In this document: piece after piece, positions 8,758 to 19,344 of the stretch
Numbering within the stretch: the stretch's first letter is position 1
How the letters are laid out: every line of letters begins with the position of its first letter
Assembly (NCBI GenBank): GCA_025782395.1
Contig: JALGZD010000219.1
Location: 62,001-126,000, forward strand
DNA from: a bacterium
Lineage (GTDB): Bacteria; Joyebacterota; Joyebacteria; Joyebacterales; Joyebacteraceae
Reading direction: 5' to 3'
DNA: 64,000 nucleotides
The notes under the pieces: generated by a model
Seen by the model: the letters and a program-made list of their open reading frames with translations, nothing else
What the model was told of the DNA's origin: nothing
Database searches by the model: none
Made by a program: the position numbers and the translations under genes

Positions 8758-10686
8758 CTAGTCATCTACAACCTCGTAGTCTGCATCGACGACGTTGTCG
8801 TCGGCACCGCTTGCATCGGGGCCGTCAGCACCCGAATCGCCGGCATCACGACCCGCTCCGCCCGCCGCCTGCTGCGAGGCGGCCGCTTCAGCGTACATCT
8901 TCTCCGCCAGCTTGTGCGAGGCCGTGTTCAAGGCGTCCATGTCGCGCTGGATAGCGTCAGCATCTCCCCCTTCGAGCGTCTTCCTGAGGGTGGCGATCGC
9001 CTCCTTGACGGCCGATTTCTCGGACTCGTCGAGTGCATCACCGTGCTCCTTCAGAGACTTCTCGGTTGAGTACATGAGAGCGTCCGCCTGGTTCCGGAGC
9101 TCAACCTCCTTGCGCTTCGCCTCGTCCTCGGCTGCATGCACATCGGCGTCTTTCACCATCCTGTCGATCTCTTCCTCGGACAGACTGCTCGAGACCTCAA
9201 TCCTTATCTTCTGCTCCTTGCCGGTCCCGAGATCTTTCGCCGAGACGTGGACGATGCCGTTCGCGTCGATGTCGAACGTCACCTCGATCTGCGGTATGCC
9301 TCGCGGCGCCGGCGGAATGCCGACCAGGTCGAACCGACCAAGCGTGCGGTTCTCCGCCGCCCCCGCCCGTTCTCCCTGGAGCACGTGGATCGACACGGCC
9401 GGCTGGTTGTCGGCGGCCGTTGAGAAGATCTGGCTCTTCTTGGTCGGAATCGTCGTGTTGCGCTCGATGAGAGGCGTCATGACGGAGCCCAGCGTCTCGA
9501 TACCGAGCGAGAGCGGGGTGACATCCAGCAGGAGCACATCCTTCACTCCGGCCTCGCCGGCCAGAATGGCTCCCTGGATCGCGGCGCCGACTGCAACGAC
9601 CTCGTCGGGATTGACGCCCCTGTGCGGCTCCTTCCCGAAGAGCTTCTTCACGATCTCCTGCACGGCGGGGATTCTGGTCGAACCACCGACGAGCACAACT
9701 TCGTCTATCTCCGAAGGCTTGACTTTGGCGTCAGCGAGCGCCTGCTTGCACGGCCCGATGGTCCGCTCGATGAGATCATCGATGAGTGACTCGAGCTTCG
9801 CACGCGTGAGCTTGAGCGTGAGGTGCTTCGGTCCGGACGCATCCGCCGTGATGAACGGCAGATTGATGTCGGTCTCAAGCGTAGTCGAGAGCTCGCTCTT
9901 GGCCTTCTCCGCCGCTTCCTTGAGGCGCTGGAGAGCCATCGCGTCCTGCTTGAGATCGATTCCATTGTCCTTCTTGAACTCATCGGCGATCCAGTCGATG
10001 ACGCGGCGGTCGAGGTTGTCGCCACCGAGGTGAGTGTCGCCGTTTGTCGCAAGGACCTTCACGAGGCCCTCGTCGATTTCCAGGATCGAGATATCGAACG
10101 TGCCGCCGCCGAAATCGTAAACGGCGATCTTCTCCTGCTTCTTCTTTTCGGTACCGTACGCCAGCGACGCTGCCGTCGGCTCGTTGATGATCCTCAGTAC
10201 GTCAAGGCCCGCGATCTTGCCGGCGTCTTTCGTCGCCTGCCGCTGTGCATCGTTGAAATACGCAGGCACTGTGATGACGGCCCTTTCCACCTTCTCACCG
10301 AGATGCTGCTCTGCCGCGTTCTTCATTGATTGGAGGATCATGGCCGAGATCTCGGGCGGCGCGTACTCGGTCCCGTGCGCCTCGACCTTAGCCGCCCCGC
10401 TCGAGTCCTTCACGACCTTGAACGGAACGAGGCGAATCTCCTCAGCCACTTCATCGAATCTCCGACCCATGAACCGCTTGATTGAAGAGATCGTGTTTTC
10501 CGGATTCGTGATTGCCTGACGCTTCGCAACCTGGCCCACCAGGCGCTCTCCCGTCTTCGTGAATGCAACGACCGACGGCGTGGTCCGCCCACCCTCAGGG
10601 TTGGCGATCACGACCGGCTCCCCGCCTTCCATCACGGCAACGCAGGAGTTCGTTGTACCCAAGTCGATTCCGATGACTTTGCTCAT
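8758..10686 (-). CDS. dnaK: Chaperone DnaK (Hsp70)
   Basis: This 642-residue Hsp70 is complete. The ATPase domain begins [14 protein letters not shown] and holds the phosphate-binding DFGGGTFD and the VGGSTRIP motif. The linker [16 protein letters not shown] leads into the substrate-binding domain and helical lid. The tail is acidic and ends with an EVVDD version of the EEVD-like end. It lies 15 bases after grpE in the CIRCE-controlled operon. Confidence 0.98.
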   Translation of the reverse strand: MSKVIGIDLGTTNSCVAVMEGGEPVVIANPEGGRTTPSVVAFTKTGERLVGQVAKRQAITNPENTISSIKRFMGRRFDEVAEEIRLVPFKVVKDSSGAAKVEAHGTEYAPPEISAMILQSMKNAAEQHLGEKVERAVITVPAYFNDAQRQATKDAGKIAGLDVLRIINEPTAASLAYGTEKKKQEKIAVYDFGGGTFDISILEIDEGLVKVLATNGDTHLGGDNLDRRVIDWIADEFKKDNGIDLKQDAMALQRLKEAAEKAKSELSTTLETDINLPFITADASGPKHLTLKLTRAKLESLIDDLIERTIGPCKQALADAKVKPSEIDEVVLVGGSTRIPAVQEIVKKLFGKEPHRGVNPDEVVAVGAAIQGAILAGEAGVKDVLLLDVTPLSLGIETLGSVMTPLIERNTTIPTKKSQIFSTAADNQPAVSIHVLQGERAGAAENRTLGRFDLVGIPPAPRGIPQIEVTFDIDANGIVHVSAKDLGTGKEQKIRIEVSSSLSEEEIDRMVKDADVHAAEDEAKRKEVELRNQADALMYSTEKSLKEHGDALDESEKSAVKEAIATLRKTLEGGDADAIQRDMDALNTASHKLAEKMYAEAAASQQAAGGAGRDAGDSGADGPDASGADDNVVDADYEVVDD

Positions 10687-10701
10687 GTTCTGTCTTCCCT
10701 C

Positions 10702-11406
10702 CTATTTTGCGACTACTACGCGTGCGGGCCTCAGGAGCCTGTCGCCCAGCATGTAGCCCTTCCGCATTTCCTGTATGATCTGGTTCGTCTTGTGTCCGTC
10801 TGACTCCACGTGACCTACTGCCTCGTGGAGGTTGGGGTCGAAATCGCGTCCTTCCGTCTCTATCGGTGTGACGCCACCCTTCTCAAGCACATCCAGGAAG
10901 TGCCTGAAGATGAGTTCTACGCCGTCCCTGAGGGCGTCTCCGTCATTGGGGCCGTTCGCGTCCCCGGCGTCGCGGCCGTTCGCGTCCCCGCTTACAGGAC
11001 CGTTCGCGTCCCCGTCATTGGGACCGTTCGCGTCCCCGTTTGCAAGGACGTCGCCGTAGATCGCACGCTCGAAGTTGTCGATGACCTCCAGAATCGGGAT
11101 GAGCACTTCCTCACGCGCCGAGCGGTCCCACTGGAGCCGCTCGCGCTGCACCCTCTTCTTGTAGTTCTCGAGATCCGCGAGCGCCCGCAGCCACTTGGCG
11201 TTGAGCTCCTCAACTTCGCCCTTGAGCGCGTCCAGCTCGCTTCCATCCACATCGGCTCCCGGCAACCCGTCTTTCTGAGAGACCTCGGACTTCGATACGG
11301 TCTCCTCTACGGACCCCGGCGTCGCCTTGGCTTTCTTGCTCTTCTTGCTCAAATCCTGTGCGTCCTCCAGACGCCGTATGGCGCGGTCTACCGTCCCTCC
11401 TGCCAA
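10702..11406 (-). CDS. grpE: Nucleotide exchange factor GrpE with repeat insertion
   Basis: GrpE releases ADP from DnaK. The long helix region WLRALADLENYKKR and the C-terminal beta domain (HEAVGHVE and the GYMLGDRLLRPARVVV motif) are clear. Between the helix ending NFERAI and the helix GVELIFRHFLDVLEK is a Gly/Asp/Asn-rich insert of about 40 residues made of eight-residue GDANG units. The first possible start is TTG at 11406, overlapping the hrcA end by 19 bases. Another TTG at 11352 (before SKKSKK, with GGAGG 11 nt upstream) would give 216 residues. The start is therefore uncertain. Confidence 0.92.
   Translation of the reverse strand: MAGGTVDRAIRRLEDAQDLSKKSKKAKATPGSVEETVSKSEVSQKDGLPGADVDGSELDALKGEVEELNAKWLRALADLENYKKRVQRERLQWDRSAREEVLIPILEVIDNFERAIYGDVLANGDANGPNDGDANGPVSGDANGRDAGDANGPNDGDALRDGVELIFRHFLDVLEKGGVTPIETEGRDFDPNLHEAVGHVESDGHKTNQIIQEMRKGYMLGDRLLRPARVVVAK
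10952..11047 (-). repeat. 24-bp tandem repeat inside grpE (4 units)
   Basis: Four units with an exact 24-base period each contain the same 15-base core, ending at 11047. Each encodes eight residues, GDANG plus three variable residues. The period is a multiple of three, so copy-number change would keep the reading frame. Confidence 0.85.
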
Positions 11407-12434
11407 TGGCTCGAGGAGAAAAGATCATCCAGGAGCCTTGAGAACTGATCTACAACTCCGACCAGCCTCCGGTACTGCATTCGCGTTGGACCGATAACTC
11501 CGATGCGCCCGACGGTCTCGCCGACGCGGTAGCTTCCGACGACAAGCGAAACACCTGCCATCTTTCGCCGGTGGTTCTCATGACCAATGGTCACTACGAC
11601 TTCGCGGCTTCCCGGCTTGCGCACCAGATCAGCCAGTGCCTCCTCGCTGTCGAGGATTTCCCCAAGAAGCGAAGCGTCACCTGCAAACTCGGGGTTCCTT
11701 AGTATGTACCGCGCGCCCTCGTAGTGGACACGTTCCGAGTCGTGCAGATGGAAGATCCGGTCCCACCGACCGTGCATGCTCCAGATGAGATCGCGGAATG
11801 GACAGTCCTTCTCCTTGAGTTTCCTTTTCAGAAGCTGCGAGGCCTCGCCAATCGACAGACCGTCAAGCCAATCGTTGAGGAGTCCGGTCGCAGCGGCAAC
11901 GTCGGATTCCGACACGCTCTCCCCGCACTTGAAGAGGGCACTTCTGGTTTGACCCGACCGAAGCCCCACGACCACGAGACAACGACCCTCCTCCAGATGG
12001 ACGAGTTCCACACGCTCCATAACTCCGCTCTCGACAGCGGGCTCAAGGCCTACAGCAAGCTGCTTGCACAACTCACTCAGCATTCTCGAAACCTCGGTCA
12101 CGATGGTTGCGATGTCCCGTCCCCCGAGAACCGAGATGCCTGCGCGGATCTGCGCTCTATCGCTGTTCGAGACGATAGCCGGACCCATCAGTCTGTCGAC
12201 GTAGTACCGGTAGCCGTGATCGGCCGGAATCCGACCCGCAGACGTGTGCGGCTGCTCGATGAGACCGCGATCTTCGAGGGAACGCATGACGTTTCGGACA
12301 GTCGCGGAGGAAAGCTTGAGCGAACCGCATCGTACCACGGCGCCCGAGCTCACCGGTCGAGCCGATCGGACGTAGGTCTCGATTATGGCCGACAGGATTC
12401 TTTCTTCGCGTATTGTCAGGTCTTCGCGTCTCAC
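11388..12434 (-). CDS. hrcA: Heat-inducible transcription repressor HrcA
   Basis: HrcA represses class I heat-shock genes by binding CIRCE. The 348-residue protein has an N-terminal winged helix (about 1-80) with SSATVRNVMRSLEDRGLI and PHTSAGRIPADHGYRYYVD, both diagnostic, then the GAF-like dimerisation domain. It is the first gene of hrcA-grpE-dnaK-dnaJ, with a CIRCE element just upstream, so autoregulation is expected. GroEL assists HrcA folding in known systems; groEL is not in the window. Confidence 0.97.
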   Translation of the reverse strand: MRREDLTIREERILSAIIETYVRSARPVSSGAVVRCGSLKLSSATVRNVMRSLEDRGLIEQPHTSAGRIPADHGYRYYVDRLMGPAIVSNSDRAQIRAGISVLGGRDIATIVTEVSRMLSELCKQLAVGLEPAVESGVMERVELVHLEEGRCLVVVGLRSGQTRSALFKCGESVSESDVAAATGLLNDWLDGLSIGEASQLLKRKLKEKDCPFRDLIWSMHGRWDRIFHLHDSERVHYEGARYILRNPEFAGDASLLGEILDSEEALADLVRKPGSREVVVTIGHENHRRKMAGVSLVVGSYRVGETVGRIGVIGPTRMQYRRLVGVVDQFSRLLDDLFSSSHWQEGR

Positions 12435-12456
12435 ACGTCCTCCGGGACTCGCGCTG

Positions 12457-12483
12457 TTAGCACTCTAGCGCGTCGACTGCTAA
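12457..12483. promoter_or_regulatory. CIRCE operator (HrcA binding site)
   Basis: TTAGCACTC, nine bases, then GACTGCTAA. The consensus right arm is GAGTGCTAA, so one base deviates. It starts at the predicted transcription start and lies 22 bases upstream of the hrcA ATG, the canonical position for repression of the hrcA-grpE-dnaK-dnaJ operon. Confidence 0.93.
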
Positions 12484-12490
12484 TACCGAC

Positions 12491-12519
12491 AACATAGTCC
12501 CGTACAGCTGGAGTGTCAA
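12491..12519 (-). promoter_or_regulatory. Sigma-70-type promoter of the hrcA operon
   Basis: TTGACA (12519-12514) and TATGTT (12496-12491) are separated by 17 bases. The predicted start near 12484 abuts the CIRCE element, so HrcA bound there would block initiation. Confidence 0.8.
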
Positions 12520-12552
12520 GCCGAAAAGGGGGAACCGAACGGAGGCCGGCCG

Positions 12553-13188
12553 CTAGCGTATGAGCTGGAAGAAGCGCTCCAACCTGGGCCGCTTGAGGAT
12601 CTTATCCCACGACCAGTAGATGACGATCGCCTTGCCCTGCATGAGGCTCTTGTCGAGAAAACCCCAGTCGCGACTGTCGGCGCTGTAGTTGCGGTTGTCC
12701 CCGAGCATCAGAAGCTGCCCTTCGGGGACCTTCACGGGACCGAACGTCGACCACCTGGGAGTCGGTGGCTTGAGCTTGATGTAGTCTTCGGTGACGGCCT
12801 CGCCGTTTATGTAGACGATGTTGTTCTTCATCTCAACGATGTCGCCCTCAACACCGATGCAGCGCTTGACGTAGTTCTCCTTCTTCGCGTGCGGATTCGG
12901 ATTGGGATACTCGAAGACAATGATGTCGCCGCGTTTGGGCTCCCTGACGCCGCGGAGGCGGGTCTCGGTGAACGGCATCTTTATGCCGTAGATGAACTTG
13001 TTCACGACCAGGAAATCACCGATGAGCAGCGTGTTCTCCATGGAACCGGAGGGGATCCTGAAGGTCTGCACGACGAACGCGCGGAGGATCAGGGCAAGCA
13101 GAACGGCCGTCACAATGGTCTCGACGAAGTCCCTGTAGAAGCTTTTCCCCTTCGGCTTCACGGGCTTCTTCTTGCTGTCCCTCGCCAT
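12553..13188 (-). CDS. lepB: Signal peptidase I
   Basis: This membrane serine protease removes signal peptides from secreted proteins. From the ATG at 13188 the product has 211 residues, with a basic N-terminus and one membrane helix (about 22-40). The catalytic Ser49 is in PSGSM and Lys108 in YVKRCIG, with the box GDNRNYSADSRDWG further on. The start is supported by a GAGGAGG ribosome site; a longer upstream frame to 13272 has no homology. It follows the DUF5683-like gene. Confidence 0.95.
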   Translation of the reverse strand: MARDSKKKPVKPKGKSFYRDFVETIVTAVLLALILRAFVVQTFRIPSGSMENTLLIGDFLVVNKFIYGIKMPFTETRLRGVREPKRGDIIVFEYPNPNPHAKKENYVKRCIGVEGDIVEMKNNIVYINGEAVTEDYIKLKPPTPRWSTFGPVKVPEGQLLMLGDNRNYSADSRDWGFLDKSLMQGKAIVIYWSWDKILKRPRLERFFQLIR

Positions 13189-13275
13189 CCTCTCTACCTC
13201 CTCGCACCCGTCGGTGCAACCCCTGTCACGCGTGCACGGACAAGCGATCACCCCCGCGGGCTCTGCTTCCAATGA

Positions 13276-13773
13276 CTAGAATCGAATGCTCAAGGCCAGC
13301 CTGAGTTCATCTCCGCTCGGGCCGGGCGCTATCGAGACAGTATCGAGATATCCAGGCAGGGCATCATCGAATCCCGCCAGATGCGCATCGACGTAGGCAT
13401 CCGTGAGACTGTAGAGCGCCGCGATGGCCACCCACCAGATGAGAGCCTGTCTCCTGTCGTAATGCTCCGAATACTCCTTGTACCAGGCAGTCGTACCTGT
13501 CTCCATGTAGTTCCTGTAGGAATTCCTCGTCCAGCGGTCCTCCAGGACAAGACGGGCCAGAAGGAATGCTTCGGCCGCCCCGATGACGGCAGCCTTCATC
13601 TCTGAGCCGTTGAGAAGCTGCCCTAGCCCGGGATACACCGCGGAGGCGGTGAGCGCGACGCCGCCGCTCGGGAGGGCGGACACGTCTCCTTCCACTGTCT
13701 GCCCGAGAGCCGCGGCAGCCACAGACAGAAGAATCGCGCACACGGCCAGGACGGTCATCGCGGAGTTTCTCAT
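13276..13773 (-). CDS. DUF5683-like secreted/membrane protein
   Basis: This 165-residue protein starts with a signal peptide (hydrophobic stretch about 7-24, likely cleaved after ALG). The segment SAVYPGLGQLLNG with the following hydrophobic helix, and a second hydrophobic segment IWWVAIAALYSLTDAYVDAHL, resemble DUF5683 proteins found mainly in Bacteroidota and relatives. No function is known. Its ATG shares one base with the stop of the PP-loop gene (TGATG), which suggests translational coupling. Confidence 0.65.
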   Translation of the reverse strand: MRNSAMTVLAVCAILLSVAAAALGQTVEGDVSALPSGGVALTASAVYPGLGQLLNGSEMKAAVIGAAEAFLLARLVLEDRWTRNSYRNYMETGTTAWYKEYSEHYDRRQALIWWVAIAALYSLTDAYVDAHLAGFDDALPGYLDTVSIAPGPSGDELRLALSIRF

Positions 13774-14768
13774 CAGATTGCCAGGTCCTTGACTTCCTTC
13801 GAGCCGAAGGGTACCACGTAGATCTCCCTGGAGTCGTCCTCCGAGCTCCAGACCCTCACACTCACCCGTTCGTTCCCGTCGGTATCGGAGTAGCGGGCGA
13901 CCACGCCACCCGCAAGCTCGAGATCTCTATCGGTTGCGTCACCCGAAAGCACTCCAACCGGGCCCTTGTGGCCTATAACCTTCACCAATATATCATCATC
14001 AGGCCTGAGCTCGAAGAGATGCTCGTTCTCCGCGTGGTTCCGCCCGACGACCAGCTTCGCCGTATCGGACAGCCGGAACTGACGGCCGAAGCTCAGAATC
14101 CGGATTTCGGGATTCGTCAGTCGTCCGTGTTTCTTGAGGTCTTTCAACCCCCTGGAGAAGTTCTCATCAGTAAGAAGGCACCCGCCGGCCGGCGTAGCGT
14201 AGTTCCTGATGCCGTACCCATCGGCGAGCTCCATCTGGGGCTTGCGACTTCTGCCGTGAAGACCAAGGAGCTTCTCGCGGTCGACCCACCCCTCGGTCTC
14301 CGGCACCGTGACTGCCAGCAGCTTGGCCGACAACGGCCGAAGAAGATACCCCGTAAGCCCGGACTCCCGTTCGACGACCCCGAGACCGAAGCGCATCTGA
14401 GATTTCGGTCTCTGGCCCACAACTTCTCCGCTGACGATGAACGACGCGCCGAGTTCTTCCATCCGCTCACCCGCCACCCGGAACATGAGTGCGTGACAAT
14501 CTATGCAGGGGTTCATGTGCTTGCCGTACCCGTGCTTCGGCGACTGGATAACCTTGAGAAGATCGTCGCTCAAGTCGATGACAATGAGATCGATGCCGAG
14601 TTCGTCAGTGCCCCTGCGTGCACCCTCGGCGCCGAAGAACAGCGAGGTGAAGCTGATGCCGGCAACCTCGATGCCCTGTTCCATGATGAGCTTGGCAGCG
14701 AGCATGCTGTCCAGGCCGCCGGACATGAGAGAAAGCGCTTTCACTTTGGCAAGGCTCTCCGGAATCAT
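13773..14768 (-). CDS. PP-loop ATPase, tRNA thiolation-like (ThiI/MnmA-type)
   Basis: This 331-residue protein has an ATP-pyrophosphatase PP-loop SGGLDS at residues 16-21, a paired-cysteine motif NPCIDCH (Cys88, Cys91), and a later TPAGGCLLTD segment. These resemble ThiI/MnmA-type tRNA sulfurtransferase relatives of unproven substrate. The C-terminal third has no domain I recognise. The ATG at 14768 lies only 9 nt after the CCA of tRNA-Sec and has no evident ribosome site. The same frame runs back through the tRNA, but that part is not protein-like. Its place between tRNA-Sec/selD and a secreted protein could be coincidence or could mean a tRNA (sulfur or selenium) modification role. Confidence 0.78.
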   Translation of the reverse strand: MIPESLAKVKALSLMSGGLDSMLAAKLIMEQGIEVAGISFTSLFFGAEGARRGTDELGIDLIVIDLSDDLLKVIQSPKHGYGKHMNPCIDCHALMFRVAGERMEELGASFIVSGEVVGQRPKSQMRFGLGVVERESGLTGYLLRPLSAKLLAVTVPETEGWVDREKLLGLHGRSRKPQMELADGYGIRNYATPAGGCLLTDENFSRGLKDLKKHGRLTNPEIRILSFGRQFRLSDTAKLVVGRNHAENEHLFELRPDDDILVKVIGHKGPVGVLSGDATDRDLELAGGVVARYSDTDGNERVSVRVWSSEDDSREIYVVPFGSKEVKDLAI

Positions 14769-14777
14769 CAGAGGTCG

Positions 14778-14876
14778 TGGCGGGAATGTGTGGGAATCGA
14801 ACCCACCTCGGACGGGATCAGCCGCCCGACATAAGGGTTTGAAGCCCTTGGGGCCCACCAGGACCCATCCACCCCC
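14778..14876 (-). tRNA. selC: tRNA-Sec (selenocysteine, anticodon UCA)
   Basis: The 99-nt gene folds as bacterial tRNA-Sec. It has a long acceptor arm, a six-pair D stem (GGGTCC/GGGCCC) and an anticodon stem AAGGG/CCCTT with loop CTTCAAA (anticodon at 14842-14840). A long variable arm CGGGCGG/CCGTCCG and a T arm GTGGG-TTCGATT-CCCAC complete the fold, with discriminator G and encoded CCA. The eight-pair acceptor stem has seven Watson-Crick or wobble pairs and a G-A mismatch at its base. It decodes UGA as selenocysteine with SelA, SelB and SelD; selD lies immediately upstream. Confidence 0.95.
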
Positions 14877-14932
14877 GCGCGGTCTCTCCAATCGGTGCTG
14901 TCAAGCAGTATAACCGAGAAGAGGGGCGTTCG

Positions 14933-15979
14933 CTACAGGATGACGAGTGGATCTTCCCCTAGGGGCGTCACGCGTCCGATGGTCCACCAATCCATCCCTG
15001 CCTCAGACATGGCCTGCCCAAACGACTCTACGCTCTCAGGAGACAGGGCGATAAGAAGACCTCCCGATGTCTGGGGATCGTAGATGAGACTCAGCCGTGC
15101 GTCTCCCTCGCGTATCGACGTCTCGATGCGCCTGCCGAAGTAGTTGCGGTTCGTGCCCAGACCACCCGGCGCGATGCCGGCGGCTGCAAGCTCCTCGGCC
15201 CCATCGAGAACAGGAAGATCGGCGAGCTTCAGTTTCAGAGTGACCCCGCTCCCCTCGGCCATCTCGAGGGCATGGCCCGCCAGACCGAACCCCGTAATGT
15301 CAGTCGCTGAATGAGCGCCCGCGCTTAGCATCGCCTCAGACGCCGACCGATTGAGCATCGTCATGACATCGGTCACACGCGCTATCTCATCGGCCGACAG
15401 GCGCTCGTACTTGATCGCCGTGGTCAGAATCCCGATCCCGAGGGGCTTCGTCAGGACCATCACGTCACCCGCTTCGGCACCCGTGTTCCTGACGATCTTC
15501 CCGGGATCGATGACGCCGACAACGGCAAGACCGTACTTGAGTTCGCGGTCGCTGACCGAGTGCCCACCGATCGTGGGCACACCGGCTTCCGACGCCTTCT
15601 CCTGGCCGCCTGCCAGAATCTTCCCCAGGATCCAGTTGGGAAGCTCACCGTCGGGGAAGCAAGCGATGTTGAGCGCAACGATCGGTCTCCCGCCCATCGC
15701 GTACACGTCGGAGAGCGAGTTGGCGGCCGCGATCCGACCGTAGTCGTGCGGATCGTCGACAACGGGCGTAAAGAAATCGAGAGTCAAGACGATGGCCCGT
15801 CCATCATCCGTGAGATACACGCCCGCGTCATCAGCCGTGCCGGCAGAGACCAGCACGTGCGGATCGATGATCGGCTTCAGGTTCTCAAGCGCCTCGGCAA
15901 GGTCCTCCGGACCCAGTTTCGACGCTCAGCCCGAGCAGCGGACCTTCTGGGTCAGCTTGATGATCTCTTCCTTGCTCAC
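14933..15979 (-). CDS. selD: Selenophosphate synthetase SelD, itself a selenoprotein
   Basis: SelD makes selenophosphate from selenide and ATP for Sec-tRNA and selenouridine synthesis. The frame from a GTG start (15979, GGAG site just upstream) gives 348 residues if the UGA at 15928-15926 is read as selenocysteine at position 18. The context KVRCSG-U-ASKLGPEDL matches the active-site loop that carries Cys or Sec plus the catalytic Lys (Lys21). Downstream motifs TADDAGVYL, GGHS and TDITGFGLAGHALEMAEG are normal. Translating only after the UGA would lose the active site. A SECIS-like hairpin follows the UGA, and tRNA-Sec is the next gene, so the system supplies itself. Confidence 0.93.
15901..15928 (-). 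promoter_or_regulatory. UGA(Sec) codon with SECIS-like hairpin in selD
   Basis: The in-frame UGA at 15928-15926 is followed after 12 nt by GGTCC-GGA-GGACC (15913-15901), a perfect five-pair stem with a GG-containing tip. Bacterial SECIS elements lie within the coding sequence at about this distance and carry guanines in the apical loop. The fold is inferred by eye. Confidence 0.7.
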
Positions 15980-16054
15980 GCTCTCTCCGGTGCGGGTTCA
16001 AACGCTCGAACCATCGCTCTCGGCCACTCGCGCCGGACAGGTTGGACGCTTGTG

Positions 16055-17884
<1,830 letters not shown>

Positions 17885-17898
17885 GGCCGACTCCCTCT

Positions 17899-19290
17899 CT
17901 AGGCCGCCGAGAGCGCGGCAGTGGCCAGATCGACAAGTCGCAAGGCTTCGGACTCGTTTCCCGCCTCCGCGATGATTCTCACAACCGGCTCCGTACCCGA
18001 TGGACGGACATGGACCCAGCTTGCCGGCCAGATGATCTTCGGACCGTCGGTAGAATCAAGCTCCCCATCAGGAAACGCTTCACACATGACGCGCGCCATC
18101 GCATCGCGATCTGCGCCTTCGTGCGCAATCTTTCTCTTCACCATGGCGTACCGACCGAAGCTCGATGTGAGTTCGCCTATGTTCTTTGCCCCGCGAGCGG
18201 CCATCCACCCAACGACAAGAGCCGCTGCCGTGCAGGCATCCCGCCCCATGTGGACCTCAGGCAGGATGACGCCGCCGTTTCCCTCACCACCTATGACGGC
18301 CGACACCTCCAGCATCTTCGCAACAACGTTTATCTCGCCGACGGGTGTGCGATAGACCGGGACGGAGTGCTCCCTCGCGATATCATCGACCATGCGACTC
18401 GTCGAGATGTTCGCCACAACCGGACCGTTCTTCTGTTCCAGAACAGCAGCGGTGGCCATCGCGAGAGTGTACTCCTCCCCTATCGCCCGTCCGGTCTCAT
18501 CCACGAAGGCAAGCCGGTCGCAGTCCGGGTCGCACACACACCCAAGCGACGCTCCTGCCGATTTCACACCTTCTGCGAGTTGACCGAGATGCTCAGGCAC
18601 CGGCTCGGCACCGTGCGGGAACCCGGCCCCCGCCTTTGTATTCAACTCGATCACATCACAACCGATCCTTCTCAGTAACTCCGGCAGGGCAAATGAACCT
18701 GCAGCATTCACGCAGTCAACGACAATGCGCGGCCGACTGGACCTCACTGCTTCGAGAGAAATCAACCCCGAGTTCAGGATCAGATCAAGGTGTCGCTCGA
18801 TCCAATCCACCTCCCCTGTCCCCCGCATCGATCCGTCCTGCATAGCCTCGACCTGTGCCGATTCGACTTGGGGAGGATCCGCATCGGGAATCCCGGACCT
18901 CAAACGTGCGTCGACCGCCGCGAGCAGGCGTACCACGTCGGGACGCTCAAGAAAGGTACCTCTTGCCGCGAAGAACTTGAGGCCGTTGTACTCCTCTGGG
19001 TTGTGGCTCGCTGTCACGACCATCCCGCCCGAGAACCCTCCGCGCCTGACCGCGATGCCGACCGTCGGAGTGGGCACCACTCCGATGTCGTGCGGCACGG
19101 CGCCGGAGATCTCGAGACCGCGCAAGACAGCATTATGGAGTTCGGCGCCGCCTCTTCGCGCGTCCCATCCAACGACCACGCGGCCACCGACCATCGTCCC
19201 GAATGCCTGCGCGTAGTCCGTGACGAGAGCAAGCGTCAAATCCTCGCCCACAAGTCCGCGAACGCCTGAGACGCTCCGGATGAGCACCAT
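17899..19290 (-). CDS. glmM: Phosphoglucosamine mutase / phosphohexomutase
   Basis: This 463-residue member of the alpha-D-phosphohexomutase family would interconvert glucosamine-6-P and glucosamine-1-P. The active-site serine loop TASHNPEEYNG, the metal loop DPDCDRLAFVDE, the sugar loop GEGNGG and the phosphate loop RPSGTEP are all present in order. The ATG at 19290 has GGAGG seven bases upstream. Pairing with glmS supports GlmM over phosphomannomutase, though the two are hard to tell apart by sequence. Confidence 0.88.
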   Translation of the reverse strand: MVLIRSVSGVRGLVGEDLTLALVTDYAQAFGTMVGGRVVVGWDARRGGAELHNAVLRGLEISGAVPHDIGVVPTPTVGIAVRRGGFSGGMVVTASHNPEEYNGLKFFAARGTFLERPDVVRLLAAVDARLRSGIPDADPPQVESAQVEAMQDGSMRGTGEVDWIERHLDLILNSGLISLEAVRSSRPRIVVDCVNAAGSFALPELLRRIGCDVIELNTKAGAGFPHGAEPVPEHLGQLAEGVKSAGASLGCVCDPDCDRLAFVDETGRAIGEEYTLAMATAAVLEQKNGPVVANISTSRMVDDIAREHSVPVYRTPVGEINVVAKMLEVSAVIGGEGNGGVILPEVHMGRDACTAAALVVGWMAARGAKNIGELTSSFGRYAMVKRKIAHEGADRDAMARVMCEAFPDGELDSTDGPKIIWPASWVHVRPSGTEPVVRIIAEAGNESEALRLVDLATAALSAA

Positions 19291-19344
19291 TGTCCAACCT
19301 CCACACGCCCGCGGCCTGTCCAGGCCCGGCAGATGACACACGCC

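Noticed and set aside
14769-14891. Longer start of the PP-loop gene inside tRNA-Sec
   Set aside because: The upstream codons coincide with the tRNA gene and encode an unprotein-like leader; the normal family N-terminus begins at 14768.
15980-16054. A second tRNA in the selD-glmS gap
   Set aside because: A GGTTC-like segment looks like a T-loop, but no cloverleaf, paired T stem or acceptor arm can be formed.
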